A stretch of 64,000 bases of DNA from Ixodes scapularis (taxonomy: Eukaryota; Arthropoda; Arachnida; Ixodida; Ixodidae): positions 47,586,710 to 47,650,709 of the forward strand of contig NW_024609881.1 in NCBI RefSeq assembly GCF_016920785.2, written 5' to 3'. The notes under the pieces are model-generated. The model did not search any database. It was not told the DNA's origin and was given only the letters and a program-made list of their open reading frames with translations. The translations under genes were made by a program, and so were the position numbers. How positions within the stretch are numbered: position 1 is the stretch's first letter; the number at the start of each line of letters is the position of its first letter. Shown here in pieces: positions 20,370 to 32,787 of the stretch.

Positions 20370-21429
20370 TGTATACGGGAGTTACTTTGTGAAGCTGAAG
20401 CACTCGCTCCTGAAAGCAACGGCCGTGGGAAAACTATATTTGGTCCCTGCCTTCCAGTCACCGCGGTCGCGCGACGTCGGGTGTTGCCATCCCCATCTAG
20501 CTGCAGATATAGCGCTTTCTAAAATTAAACCTTGTATCGCCGCAAGTTCATCAACATTCCTGTTCTTGTTTAAATCGCACATTACTACAGAAATTCTGAG
20601 ATTGCCAAGGGCTAATGCGTCATCCGCCCAACCACGTGACCACGCACCTTCTACCACGCTTTCAGCTTAGGGGGAGAGAGAGAGAAGGAAAGGCCAAAAC
20701 GGGAGTGGACACACACAAAAGGCTTATCTTATGGGGCATCAACGATCACAGCGAGCGGAGTTGTCGCTTGTACCCAAGGTTGATAGTGCAGTGAATGCTA
20801 TGTGTGGCCTTGGGCTCCAGGCAAGTGCCGTGTTCTGCTTTATCACCAGCTTTTAGACTAGTCACGTGAACCTAACCGGAGACACAATTGGCCTAAAACA
20901 TGCATAGCATCTACCCTGCTGTCAATACCGAGTGAACTACAGCTCTATCAAGTCTAGCGTTTGAACTTCCAAAGAAGCTGTCCAGCTCGAAAGCAACTCA
21001 AAACGATGCGAGTTTGAAGATACTATGTTTTATGCCGTCTAACCCACATTATAATTTTAAATAAAAAAATAATCGCGACAATATTTTTTGCGCACGATGT
21101 CCAAAATAAGCAGATAAATAAATATGTATATATTTTACCAATAAATTTAGAATTACGTGTACACTGTTAGGTTCGCGTTTTTAAATTTCAATTTTTTTTA
21201 CGAAAGTTACACATAAAGGCACCACGGACAGCACATATCTTCCGACTTTTAACACACGATGAATCGCAGACGCTCGCAAACGGAAGGTTGCGATGCTTCG
21301 TGAACGGTTTTTGAAAGATGCTGCATAGGGTACTCCTGGCTCAGCGGCTTCGCAGCCGTTCGAAAGGAAAAGGATTCGGGACGACGAAGTAGCATCTTGC
21401 ATCTTCAGTAAGCTAACGGTTCGTGTTTC

Positions 21430-21614
21430 CCCGCTCAATTTAGCGGGGAAACATGAATAAAATTAGTTTCACTGCTAGATTTAGCGGGAAAATTGACGCC
21501 ACGTGAACATAAGTACCTATTCAGTTTCTCGCTAAATTTAGCGGGGCGGTTACACCGATGGCGACGCCGACACCGCTTACTCGGAAACGGGCGCCTAAGA
21601 GCTGCGATCTAAAA
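21430..21614 (-). mobile_element. E-box minisatellite element, partial copy 3
   Basis: Read on the minus strand it starts TTTTAGATCGCAGCTCTTAGG and CGCCCGTTTCCGAG, the same terminus as the copies at 5788 and 51224. The interior is different: units with the palindrome CGCTAAATTTAGCG alternating with CACGTG-containing words, the minisatellite that also fills 63130-63600. The other end is not seen. Confidence 0.6.
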
Positions 21615-21869
21615 TCCATTATTCGATTAACTCGCTTTCCAATCTTATGCACTTCGTCATATTGTCACACGTCAACCATACAACCGAATTTCATTTGTCT
21701 TTCAATCTTCAACATGCACAATTGATTAATTCGTCCAAATACCTGGAATAACTTCACTTTAAGGATGTTAACAATAGTTAACCAATTATATAAGAATCAT
21801 GCAGTATAAATCAATCAACTAGTGTCTTGGTGAGTATAGATATGACTTATTGCTTGTGCCACCGAAAGG

Positions 21870-22060
21870 GACCCATATATCATTATCAAGGGCTATATTT
21901 GCACGCATATATGGCGATATAAGGCCATATTTACACTTATATGGCCACATCTGGCAGTATTTGCCCACTTGTATGGCGATATCTTGCCGTATTTGCTCCC
22001 ATATGTAGCGGTATATTGCCATATTTGATTCCTTATATTATTGTATATGGCCGTATATAA
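21870..22060. repeat. AT-rich tandem repeat, about 37-bp unit
   Basis: Degenerate units built on CATATATGGCGATAT and GGCCATATTTACACTT, about five copies. The single open frame across it (rich in Tyr/Ile/Gln) is a repeat artefact. Confidence 0.75.
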
Positions 22061-24612
22061 AATATATCAGTGTAATATCCGACATTTTCGTCATGAAGTT
22101 ACGAAAAAAGCAGTTTTGTACTGCTTTTTCCCCCTCTTTTCTCTCTTCTTGTATGAAGAGGAATAAAGGAACTTGAAATGTAAAATCAAACGGGCGCGGC
22201 TGTGCAAAAACGTTTTATTCTCTCGCTCAAATGCTTGGAGTAGCCAACAGGCCTAGTACATAAAGATGCCTACGGAAAAACGAAAACAAATATCGAGAGA
22301 CGAGATCGAGAGGCTAGGTTCTGAAACGCTGCCGAAGGAAGAGTTCGGTCTCGGGGGTTTCTCTGATGCTGCCGGAAAAAAGTGGGCTCACGAGGTTGCT
22401 GTCCTTTCCGCCGCGAGTCGCCCATTATGTGCTCAGCTTGGTTTATCCCTTCATCTATATTAGGGATATGAAAGGAAAGAGATGAGCGAATGAAAGAAAG
22501 GGGAACGGCGTTTTGACCAGACGGTCTTTTCACAAACTGGCGCTGACACGAAAGGTGGCCCCGCCATAACACTCTATTGGGAAAGGGTGAGAGGGAAGGT
22601 GTGGCATATAACTATGACTCCGTGCTTTTGGAGTTCATTTCCCGTGAAATTCGGAGGGTGTTCTCGGGGTTTATTTTTTGCCGAATAGTCACGAGTTTAT
22701 TGAAGTTCATTTTTGTTAGCTTCCCGGTTCTCCGAAGTAAGGAGTTCTTTTTTCCTTTTCTTTTTTTTTGCTTGTTTCCACGTTTTCAAGATTGAAAATA
22801 AAATATATTAACCGGCGGGTGTAACCCTGCCCTAGATTAATAAGAACGCGTGTGTAACACATAATATTGGTGCCATTGCCATCAATGATACTAACTGTCC
22901 CAGAATAAAACTTGAAGAAGACACATTAAGATTGCTGAACTCCTGATGTAGTCGTTGGAACGCTTGCTTTTCTTTCCATGCTATTCTACCACTTCTCCCT
23001 GCGGCTGTACAGGGTGGAGTGGTACGATAGAAGCCTCAGCTGTCCCTTCCAAGAAATCCAAACGTTCACAATTATCAAAATCACAACCCTACATTCCTCT
23101 AAAAAGTTTGATCTGGAATCCAAAACAGTGGTTTTTGTCGTGGCCCAAAATTACAATGCCCCACTGCCCTGAACAAACCCTGACAAGATAATCGGTGAAC
23201 CTTTTTTGGTCAATATTACGAGATTTTGAAGGGATCTGAGTAGTCCTGTTCTGAAGACCCCTGAACATGTACTCTGACCAAACTTCTTAGGAAAAAACTA
23301 TCTTTTGTGTTTATGTTTGGCCATCGTGACATCCAAATTAAAATTTTCAGATAAATTCGAGTTTTTTTGTTTTTTTTACTGGCGAGGGTATGTTTTCGGA
23401 TTTTTTAAATTTATTTGAAAACACGGAGTCCTACGTAAGTGGCGTAGAGTATTTTCGCCCTGGTTGAAAAATATTTTGCAGGTCGGCCTTTAAAGCCGAA
23501 CGCAGGCGATGCTATGCTCTCATAGGCCAAATAAAGCGATGTCAAAAACACATGTCACTGTGTCTTCCCTGTACATGATAGGTTGGGCGATGAACGTGTA
23601 CAAACATGGTCCCAACAGCTCGTGGCATTAGCTGGGTCCAGACAGAAGGTAAAATTGACTATAGGCTTTTTGTTGTGCATCTTTTTAAGTCTTCCGGATG
23701 TCATGTGTTTGACGTTCTAAAATGTATCCTTTTGAGGCTACATCGTTGAGGGCGCATTCACAGTTTGGCATATTGTTCTTGACGGGAGACCATTTCCGAC
23801 TTCAGCTCGTCAATCGAAGATGCTCCTGCAAAGTACAAGCAAATTGAGCAGTAAATTATGATTTTATTTCACATCAGGCATCATCATAAACTGATGCAGG
23901 CTGCAGGGGCAGAAAGTGTAAATGTTTGACTCGATAAAGCCTCTGTTTTTTACAGTAAAACATGAATTTACATTAGAGCGTCTAAATCTACACCTGCTGC
24001 ACTGCCTCAGGGTTAATTATGTTGCAGTGGTCGCACCAGTAGAGTTTACCTCTGTCCTATGTTCAACATACTTCAACAAACGAAATGATAAGTAGAAGCG
24101 TTGTCACAAAAGCTAGTTGAATTACCTCTTGTAAGGAAGAGTTCAAATTATATGCAATGTTATAACTTATAACCTGTCCAAAAAGCCAGTTTTTGCAAGA
24201 AAGTTGAAAACACGACCGAAAGGCATTAACGTGTATTCTCGAAGCACGAAATCTGGTTGAAATTTAACTATATTTCAGAAATGAACAATCCGAATGAGAA
24301 CTGCCTAGTCTCCCTTAGTGAAGCTGTTCATAGTATAAAAGTCAATGTGAACTGTAAAGCTGCTCAGATATCGAAACTTGTTCGGAAAGGCATGTATAGG
24401 TTTTGCTCCCAGCCCGTCAAAAGCGGTACAAGATGGACGAACACTTTTGCAGTAACCATTGGCGTCCGGACGGCGGTGCAAGAGGGGGAGGGGGCTCCTC
24501 CTTCCACCCCTTGGGATTCTGGGGTTAGTGACGACGAGCTGTTTCGATGCCGTACCCTTAGGCTGCAGTCACCCTGGTAATACGTCATACGAAGAAGAGT
24601 CTGCAGACACTA
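22061..24612. other. Stretch without a recognisable gene
   Basis: Non-repetitive by eye. Short frames at 22266-22463 (+), 22270-22572 (-), 22955-23191 (+) and 24257-24580 (+) have no domain I recognise. The last follows an acceptor-like TATATTTCAG (about 24280) and could hide an exon, but no matching donor or family is evident. Confidence 0.4.
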
Positions 24613-24775
24613 GAGAGTTTTAGGGAATTGTTTATGCACATCCAATACAGTACGATGGGCCCTCCAAGACGAAATGCGCATGTGCGAATCTTCTGCGATA
24701 GCACATGCGCAGTTCGTACCGCCTTTACGGTATCGGATGTGCAAAGACGGTTCTCTAAAACTCCCTATTGTCCGA
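24613..24775. mobile_element. 163-bp TA-flanked MITE, copy 1
   Basis: Ends GAGAGTTTTAGGGAATTG and complement of GGTTCTCTAAAACTCCC, flanked by TA (24611-24612, 24776-24777), as in Tc1/mariner-type elements. Sub-terminal words GCACATCC/GGATGTGC and a central GCGCATGTGC palindrome pair as well. Same termini as the element at 53642. Confidence 0.65.
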
Positions 24776-25340
24776 GGTGTGTTTCTTCCTTGTATGACTG
24801 TCCTATTCCATCAGCCATACACAAACTGTCTCCAGACATCCTGGAAGTTTACATAAAAAAATCATGCCTTGAAGATGCTTGAGGCATGTACGCCGATACT
24901 TCTGTCGTCATGTCTGCAGCGAATACTGTGTCGTCTGTCTAACCACGGCTTTTTGGTTCTTACCCATATTAAAAGATTATGAAATGTGAACGAAAAGCTC
25001 ACTTGATGTGCGACAAGCACGTATGAAACTTGAGGCCATCGTGTCTATAAAACCGAAGTCGGCAGTTTGATGTTACCCTTCTTTCCGTCGATGATGGCAG
25101 AATAACGTGATCAAGGGACTCTGATTTTACTGAAACATTATAGGAAGTATTTACTCGCGGCCATAGACAGCTGAGTGCGCGACTGCTGTGCGCATGCTGA
25201 TGGCGAGCTTCCTCGGCACCTCTTGCTACGTGCATTTCACACCATCAAGATTGCCGGTCTTAGCAGCATATTAATCTGACTCGAGCTCATTCTGAGGAGG
25301 AGGAGGAAAACTTTATTCAAAAGCTCAGGTCCGAGCCGTC

Positions 25341-26315
25341 TTAATCGTCCGCACTGGAGGAGGAGTCGTCTTCTACAACTTTGGTTAAGGTTGTTCGTTG
25401 CGGAGGGTCTAGGATCTCCCGCACATGAAGAAGGAGGAGAGGCCAGAGCTCGTTTTGTAGGTCAGGAGGAGGAGCGGCCCAATTTACCCAGGAGTAGGGG
25501 AGGTGGGCAGGGAAGTTCAGAGGAGTTGGGCGAGTGGGGGAGCTCGTGGCTCTTGGACAGAGCCAGTATGTGTGTTCGTTTGATGGGTATCCCCCGCACA
25601 CCTGACACGAAGGCTGTCCGGGGCGGCCCTGTATGTAGTGATTGTATTGATCGCAAGGTAGGGAGTTAGTCTGTGCTTGGCGAATGAGGCTGGCGTCTGC
25701 TCTGTTGAAGATGGTGGAGGGTGATGAGAGGGTGCACCGCTGGTGCCGAAGCAGCCGGAGATGTTCTCTTCGTTCCTTGTGATTAGAGGCGCGAGCTTCT
25801 CGGGGGTTGTATGGTTCCGGCCAAGGCTTCGGAGGGCCCGGAGGATTGCTTGCGCGGGCCAGAGCGTGTGCACGCTCATTCTCCGGAATGCCTTGATGGC
25901 CCGGAACCCATTCGAGACGAACGTGGAGTTCAGGGTGAGTGGCCATGTAGTCCTGAAGGGTAGTGCGGGTGTGATCTGGCAGGCCTTGACATTCAAATGC
26001 TCGCAGCGCCGCCTGGCTATCGGATCTGATTGTGATAGTCGAGGTCGAGTGGTCATGAAGGGTGATGGCTTCCTCGATCGCTTGGATCTCCGCCGCAGTT
26101 GGGGAAGGGACGCCGCAGTGTAGGCGGGTGGATGTGGAGTGGGGGCCGATGACTGCAGTGATGATCCGATCTGGTTGGATATGAGCGTCTGTGTAGTATG
26201 TGTCGTGAGATAGCGTCGGGAGGTAGTGAGCATAGTTTTGACGGCGCGTCTTGTTCCTATCTGGATCCATGTTTCGTGGAATGGGGCGTACTTCTATTCT
26301 GGCACGCCGTCCCAT
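25341..26315 (-). pseudogene. LINE copy A RNase H and C-terminal zinc motif
   Basis: Encodes an RNase H fold: YTDAH (first Asp), SPTAAEIQAIEEAI (Glu), ITIRSDSQAAL (Asp), WVPGHQGIPENERAHALA. The last acidic position, usually Asp in the E-x-AD motif, is His here, a probable inactivating change. The tail has CQVCGGYPSNEHTYWLC, a CCHC-like zinc motif typical of LINE C-termini, and ends with an acidic serine run before the stop. In a third frame relative to the RT. Confidence 0.8.
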
Positions 26316-27852
26316 GGTGGTGGGGGCGGAGGGATGGGGGGCAGGTGCTCCGTAGGATGGCCAAGGCTTTGAAGGATTGCCCGTCCCTGTCTGGAGGTTG
26401 AGAGACGGTGTAACTGGGCCTGGTAATGGGCCGCTGTTTTCTCTTCAAGTGTGTTGAAAAGTGCAGTGTCCGCTATTTTGGTATTGGCGGCATATACGGG
26501 AACTCCCAGGGCAGTACGGGTGAACTTGCGGAGGGAAGCCTCGATTTTGTTTGTCTGGGTGGTAGTGAGGGTTTGATATGGATACGCATACATGAGACGA
26601 GTGTACACGAGTGCCTCGATCACTTTGCGAAGTTCGTGCTCCCGTAAGCCGTGGCGTTGTCGCGTGATACGCCGGAGCATATGGAGAATTTGCTCTAGTT
26701 GTTTTAGAATGGTTTTTACCCATATCGTGCTTCGTCCGTCTTGTTGGAAGATGAATCCAAGAATTTTGATGTGGGTGCGGCGGGGTATAGGGTTATTATC
26801 GATACGCAGTTGGATGAGGTTGCGGTATGCATCTCCTTTTTTGGTGTCATCGTTGGAGACCACAACATAAGCGGATTTATCATGGGAGCAGGTGCACCTA
26901 CGCTGCGGGCGTGACTTTGGATGATGTCGAGTCCTGTCTGGATAGTTTCCTCTTGTTCTGCTGGGCTGCCAGTTGAGGACCATATGGTTGCATCGTCAGC
27001 ATAAATGGCATGTTGGAGGCCAGGGACTTTTGAGAGTTTGTGTGGAAGATCCTTCATGACGAGGTTAAACAGTGTAGGTGATAAGACAGAGCCTTGTGGT
27101 GTTCCCTTGGTGAGAGGGTGAGGATCAGATGGGTTACCGTCCGGGCCTATGATTCTAATTGTTCGATCCGTAAGGAAGTTCTTAATGTAATTAAAAAGTC
27201 TTGCACCGGGGCGAGTGTCTGCGAGGTTGTGTAGAATTGCCGAGTGGTCTACCCCATCAAAGGCCTTTTTAATGTCCACTCCAGCGATTGTACGGAGTTG
27301 TGCTGTGCTTTTGTACGCGTATATATCTTCACGGATGCGGCGGGCGACGTCCTGAGTGCAAACATGGGAGCGGAATCCGACCATGGTGGGAGAAAGGTGG
27401 TTGTGAGCGTCGAGGTGCCACTCCAGCCGAGTAAGCGCCATCTTCTCCAATAGTTTTCCCAAACAGGAGGTCATGGAGATGGGGCGGAGGTTATTGATGG
27501 TGGTTGGGGGTTTACCAGGTTTCGGGATGACTAGGACGTTGGCAGTTTTCCACGACGCAGGGATGTTTCCAGAGCGCCATACCTCATTAAGAATCTCTAG
27601 GAGTTCAAGTAGCTTTATGTCAGGAAGATTTCGGAGGATTCCGTACGTGATTTTGTCAGGTCCAGGAGACGTGGTACGCGTAAAAGAGCGAAGGGCTGTA
27701 AAGAGCTCCTCGAACGTGAAGTCCGAATTGATACCCTCTGCCTCAGGCTCGGGTGGTGATTGAGGATAGTAAAGGTTCTGAATGCTTTGTAGAGAGTGCG
27801 GATAGAAAATATCTCTGATTTGCTCATTCTGAGCGTGCACTATGAATAGCAC
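26294..27852 (-). pseudogene. LINE copy A reverse transcriptase
   Basis: Shows RT blocks in order: SPGPDKITYGILR, IPKPGKPPTTINNLRPISMT, GFRSHVCTQDV, GVDIKKAFDGVDH (first catalytic Asp), GTPQGSVLSPTLFNL, and IYADDATIWS at about 26989-27009 (catalytic YADD). The frame shifts near 26900 into the thumb region (RTHIKILGFIFQ, VYTRLMYAYPYQT) that ends at 26294. Catalytic residues are intact, so inactivation is due to the shifts and the missing endonuclease. Confidence 0.85.
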
Positions 27853-28399
27853 ACTAAATTATGGCATCCAGTGGATATCGCCATAGTGCCCAGCTGTTGG
27901 ACTTATAGTGGCGAAATTCCAAAGTTGCTCCAATCTAGACTAAAATTATATGCCTTTTTTATTTTCTCATCCGGCCCGTTTACCCCTCCCGAAAAATAGG
28001 GTTTGTCACCCTTTAAAAAAAGCTTTCGGACGCATGGCAGAATACACATATTTCTATGGCGAATGCTGTGTCATATTAGGCGCTAAATCAGTAGGGCTTC
28101 ATGATTTGTCTGCTCGGTCGCGTCTAAACATGGGTCGTGTAAGGTACTCCAGTACAAAATGTTTCCAAGCGCAGTCTGGAACAGAATGGTCCCAAGTGAA
28201 TTTTAGACACCTTTGGCATTTTTTAATGCTTTAATTAAGTGCTACTCCGAAGATTTAGTGTCCATATGACGGTCTGAGCCGTACATGCACTGCGACGATT
28301 GCAAGTGCCCGCCTAAACTCAAAACCGCGTGCATCGTGGGAGGTGTCATTTATATGTCATTTGGCGAACTACGGACGCTGTATTCACACGGTGCTTCAA
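27853..28399. other. No gene recognised
   Basis: Flank of the truncated LINE; only short frames without domains. Confidence 0.4.
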
Positions 28400-28740
28400 T
28401 TTGCTGGGATGATTTATGGTTCTAAAATGAGATGCTCCGCGCCTGTGATACGCGCGGGATGATCGCCTTGCTTCTCATCAAGGAGAGTGCTGGGAACGTA
28501 GGTTTACGCGCGGTACGCAATCACCTTCCCCGTATAAGAGATTTGAAGTGAATAACCAAAATAAAGGGTTGGCAAACGCGCCCCCCCCCCAGATGGTATT
28601 TGTTTTAGGCTTTTGCTTTTGACATGTTACCGCTGCAAACGCCAGCACGTCCGGCACTCAGACCTACATTCCCAGCATTCTCCTTGATGCTTGGGTATTT
28701 TAGCAAGGGGTCTATTAGAGCGCCATCTCTTGCAATTCAT
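28400..28740. mobile_element. Foldback MITE family B, copy 2
   Basis: Inverted halves contain CTCATCAAGGAGAGTGCTGG (about 28480) and ATTCCCAGCATTCTCCTTGA (about 28668). The right end ATGCTTGGGTATTTTAGCAA matches the copy at 8999-9233, including an internal poly-C run and the word TTTTAGGCTTTTGCTTT. Confidence 0.6.
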
Positions 28741-28951
28741 ACTTTCAACGCTTCTGTGACTTGAATTCATAGAATGAGAGCTTACCATCCGACGCAGATC
28801 TGTAAAATACCTCCAGTTCGAAATCTGAAACAGCCGGATAATCGCAAAGACGAACGTGCCAGAAATAAATCGAACGGTATAAAGGTGACAAAGCTTCGCC
28901 TTTAGTATCTCCCTTTGATGCTTCTAAACCTGAACGGCTTGCCAGCACTGT

Positions 28952-30405
28952 ACGCCCTATTGGAAAAACCAGCATGAAAATCAAACTGGCCAATATGGTA
29001 ACTAAGCTGGTCAATCTGGTCAATGTGGCTGTCAAACTGGTTTAACTGGCAATCAAGCTGGTTTAAGCTGGGCAAGCTAGAATATAAGCTGGTCAATCTG
29101 GTTTAAGTAAAAACCAGCATGGTCTAACTAAAATCTGGTTTTATATTCAATATGGTGTAGCTGGGAGCCAGTCTGGTCCTAATTGGTCAAACTGGTTTTC
29201 CATGGAGCCAATGTGGTCAAGCTGGGAGGCAAGCTGGTCATGCTGGGAGACAAGCTGGCGAATCTGGTCGAACTAATAATCCTTGTGATCAATCTGGTCA
29301 TGCTGGGAGCGCGCACGCCAAGGTCGGCTAGAGATAGCCGAACTGGCATTGCTGGGAGCGCGCGCCAAGGTCGGCTTAGGCTGAAACGAGGCCATGTCCT
29401 GTTCTTTGTCCTCTCTTTTTTGGTAGACGACCGGGCGCGTCAGGCGCGCTGCAAGTTACCTTTGTGTGCGAGGAAATAGAGAGAGAGAGTGGTATGGAAC
29501 GGAGAATTTGAGACGCGTTTCGCTATCTTGGACAGATTTTCGAGGGAACGGCTGTGTGCGCGTTGTTTGTAGACTACTTGAACGACGGTGCAAGCGAAGT
29601 GGGTTTTGAGGGGACAGCGAGCGGCAGTCCGTTCAGTGCGGGAAGATGTCGGACGTCCCGATTGAGGCGTCGCTTCGTGTCTTTTAACGTTTGTGTGCTT
29701 GTGAATGACGGTGGTGCCGAGGAGTATCGCCAATGCCATCCAAGCCACACGGATTTCCTCGCCTCTGCCGACCATGCAAGTTGCCGCTTCGCCCCCATCA
29801 CTGGCGGGACCCAGGTTCGCTTCTCTCATCCGTGTAGCATTTTCATTTGCTATTGCCTGTTTTTGGCGTGTGTCTAGTATTTTTCGTATTGAAAGACAAG
29901 CAATCTGGTTTTATTAACATTGTTGGCTTTGCACCGAGAACCACTGTCTGTGCGTCGCTTAGTACTGTGTCAGCGCCGAGGATATGTAGCGTCTGAGTTC
30001 ATGTGAGGCGGCCGCAAGTGCGAAAATAATAAATTGGATGCCGAGTTGGCTTTTCTGAAGAGCTTGGCTTGTTTATCCTGTGTATTCATTTAAACTCGTT
30101 AAACTGGTGGGGAAGTCCACCAGCATGACCAGCATGCCAAACTGGGCATGCTGGGGCAATAGCCCTGCTTGAAGCTGGGACCAGATCAACCACCATGACC
30201 AGCATGCCAAACTGGGCATGCTGGGGCAATAACCCAGCTTGAAGCTGGGACCAGATCAACCAGCATGACCAGTATAACCAGATCAACCAGCATGACCAGT
30301 ATGACCAGATCAACCATCATGACCAGCATGCCAAGCTGGGCATGCTGGGGCAATAACCCAGCTTGAAGCTGGGACCAGCTTAAGCTGGTTTTTTCAATAG
30401 GGCGT
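28952..30405. mobile_element. TIR element carrying CCAGCATG minisatellite
   Basis: Ends ACGCCCTATTGGAAAAACCA and, on the other strand, ACGCCCTATTGAAAAAACCA. Both flanks inside the ends are arrays of AACTGGTC/CCAGCATGACC words: about 28960-29360 and 30100-30390, the latter with a 66-70 bp unit that includes CAGCATGCCAAACTGGGCAT. A 700-bp non-repetitive core (29390-30090) has no recognisable protein. No clear target duplication, so the class is open. Confidence 0.7.
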
Positions 30406-30691
30406 GCTCCAACTAGACGATAAAAAAAACTTTTGCATTAAGTACACTATTTCTTTGGAAACAAAACCCTACCACTAAGATACATCTATGGGGAACAGAA
30501 AGTAGACCGTCAATGGGTTCAGGAGATACTGGACGTAGACTTGGATTTCGCAAAAAGCCGCTGAAGCATTGAAGGCTTCGAACCATCAAGTTGGCCATCC
30601 ACTTACAGGGTAATGCAGATAACGAGGAAGGAGGTGTCACGGAAAATCCTTGTGATAGGGACCGAGCTGCGCCGTCTGATGACCGGATTCT

Positions 30692-32218
30692 TTGGCACCT
30701 GCTTCGACACGCACCCCGCCTTCGTGTTTCTACGGAAGTCTTCGGAGCTCCTCCTTGAGCGATCGTGAAGACGCGTGCTCTAGGGCATCCTCGCGGGTTC
30801 TGCCACCCGCCGCAAGGCAGGCCTGGATCCCCCCATTAATCTGTCAGACACCGATTGGTCGCCAGAGGCAACTGCCTCTGTCAAAAGGCCCCAAGTTTGC
30901 GCCGCCTGCGCCATCATCAAGAGTTAACCAGCTGGCCTACGTCTACGAGATTGCGGCGAGGGTCCCGGAGAGTGATCGACAGGAGTTTGTCGGGGCGGCG
31001 GCCGGCGTGGTTTGCCATCACGGCGGCGCGAGTGCACCGGTGCGCTCGGAGGTGACACGCGTCGAGGAGGAGCTCCGCCGATCCGACCTGGTGCTTTTGG
31101 AGGTGGACAAGGTGGGCCGATTTGTCGTAATTGACAGGGACAAATTTGAAGAAAAAGTAGATGAGGCACTAAGAAAGAACGTTGTCCCCCTTCAGAAGCG
31201 CGCATCGGGTGCTCTCCGGTCCGAAGTCAAATCTGTTTGTGATTTTCTCAGCCTCTCTTCCTCAAAAACACTGGTTTCTCCACCGTCAAAACAGTACCTT
31301 TCCATCTTTTTCACGGCAAAAACGCACAAGCCAGACATTCCTCTTCGATGCATAATCCCTGGGAGAAGATGCTAGCAGAAACCTCTCGCCCTCTTCCTAC
31401 AAAGGGACCTTTCCTCCATTGACCTTCCCCACACCTTCGCCTTTAAGGGCTCCCTTGAGGCGATTGATTTTATCCGACCTTTGCCCTCCAATCAGGACCA
31501 CAACATGTTCTCGCTGGATGTCGAGGACATGTATCACAATCTCGGCCTCAAAATTCTTCTGAGCTCTGTGCCTGATGCAATCGACCTGCATGGAATGACG
31601 AGATTCCGAAACGCGTCCGGAATCCCGGCCGGAGGCTTCCTCGATATCCTCCGGCTCTACCTGCGCTCCACTCTGGTTGAACACGAGGCAAGGGTCTTCA
31701 TTCAGAGGTCGGGCGTGTGTATCGGTTCCTGCCTCGCGCCGATCCTCAGCGAGATGTATCTCTTTTTGGTGTATCGCGCGGTGCAGGGGCATCCTGCTCA
31801 CTCGGGTAATGAATGTAAGATCTTCCGGTACGTGGACGACTACATCGTTCTTCATCCCGTCTCCAACTCAGGTGCTCCCATCCTTCAGGCTTTCCAAACT
31901 AATGCCAACGGCCTCACCTTCAAAAAGGGAGACCCTACTCAGGAGGGCCTCCAATTTCTCGATCTTCGACTAACCCACTCGTCTCACGGTCTATGCTGGT
32001 TTTTTCAACAGCGCTCCCAGAAGCCTATCCTCCCCTTCTCTAGCCATCATTCAAAAACCGTTAAGTCCGGAATTGTTCAGTCTCTCCTTGCCTCCTCTTG
32101 CAAAAAGTCATGCGATCACAAGATCAGAGACAGCCTGGCGCTGCAGGCAACCAGGCTCGGGAAGGCGGGTTACCCGGTAGACCTCCTAGATAACATCAGC
32201 AAGAAGCTCATCCTGTAG
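30692..32218 (+). pseudogene. Penelope reverse transcriptase (one nonsense codon)
   Basis: One frame runs 30692-32218 with a single TAG at 31373-31375. Visible parts: LPLSKGPKFAPPAP (N-terminal Penelope motif), FFTAKTHKPDIPLRCIIPG (finger motif), then the TAG where this family normally has Trp, so TGG to TAG. After it: HNMFSLDVEDMYHNLGLKIL (motif A), RSGVCIGSCLAPILSEMYLF (motif B), FRYVDDYIVL with the YVDD box at 31829-31840, GLTFKKGD and LQFLDLRLT. The polymerase is related to telomerase RTs. Catalytic Asp residues are intact; loss is recent. Confidence 0.85.
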
Positions 32219-32439
32219 TCTAGGAGCCGCCCAAAAGAGGCCCCCTCCGGTACCCGGTCTGCCCTCCCGCGTGCATTCCTTACTCCCACAACACGGCACA
32301 CCGACTGCGCGCACTTGCACATCGATTCGGTTCCAGGGTTGTTTCACATGTAATTTTAAATTGCGAGGCATGTGCAAGCGAGTCACCAACGCAGAACCCC
32401 CCCCCCACATGCACAAAAAGACACGCACAGTGCTTCCGG

Positions 32440-32787
32440 CCATGCACAAGGGAGAAGGTGTATAGAATCCCTCTTGTGTGCGCAACCGAGTACATCGGTC
32501 AGACGGGGCGCTGCGTGGATGACCGTCTCCAAGAGCAGGCCAAAGAGATATCGTCTTCTCCTGACCCCTTTCATCCAGTCGTGGCTCACGCCAAAAACTG
32601 CCCCTCGTGCACCCCCGAGTTCACGAAAACCAAAATTCTCGGCGGGCACAAATCTCGATTCGGCAGGGAAATCCTTGAGTCTTTAAATATCAAATCTTCT
32701 GTCTCAAACCTGTCCAGTTCATCTCTTTCTCTTTCCGATCGAGAGCTTCGCTTCCTGCGGGGCGAGAGGGTTCCTCCAAAGACATAA
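32440..32787 (+). pseudogene. Penelope GIY-YIG endonuclease region
   Basis: Encodes KGEGVYRIPLVCATEYIGQT, then GRCVDDRLQEQ and the downstream HPVVAHAKNC and KSRFGREILESLNI with the conserved Glu, ending LSDRELRFLRGERVPPKT and a TAA. The GIY (VYR) and YIG signatures and the Arg/Glu set look intact, unlike in copies A and B. It is out of frame with the RT, the shift lying in or near the linker's poly-C run. The nuclease would nick target DNA to prime reverse transcription. Confidence 0.8.

Larger units (their letters stand above)
25296..27852 (-). mobile_element. 5'-truncated LINE with RNase H (I group), copy A
   Basis: Minus-strand non-LTR retrotransposon keeping the reverse transcriptase, connection region, RNase H and a C-terminal zinc motif; ORF1 and the endonuclease are missing, the usual 5' truncation. 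The 3' end has AATAAA followed by a short (TCC)n tail (plus strand GGAGGAGGAGGA near 25296-25309). RT and RNase H lie in three frames, so two frameshifts separate them. RNase H after RT points to the I/LOA/R1-like assemblage. Confidence 0.85.

Noticed and set aside
29553..29877. Overlapping frames in the core of the 28952-30405 element as a gene
   Set aside because: Three competing frames on both strands, Cys/Arg-rich composition, no domain.
30100..30390. CRISPR-like array of 66-70 bp units
   Set aside because: No spacer diversity; tandem units within a TIR element.
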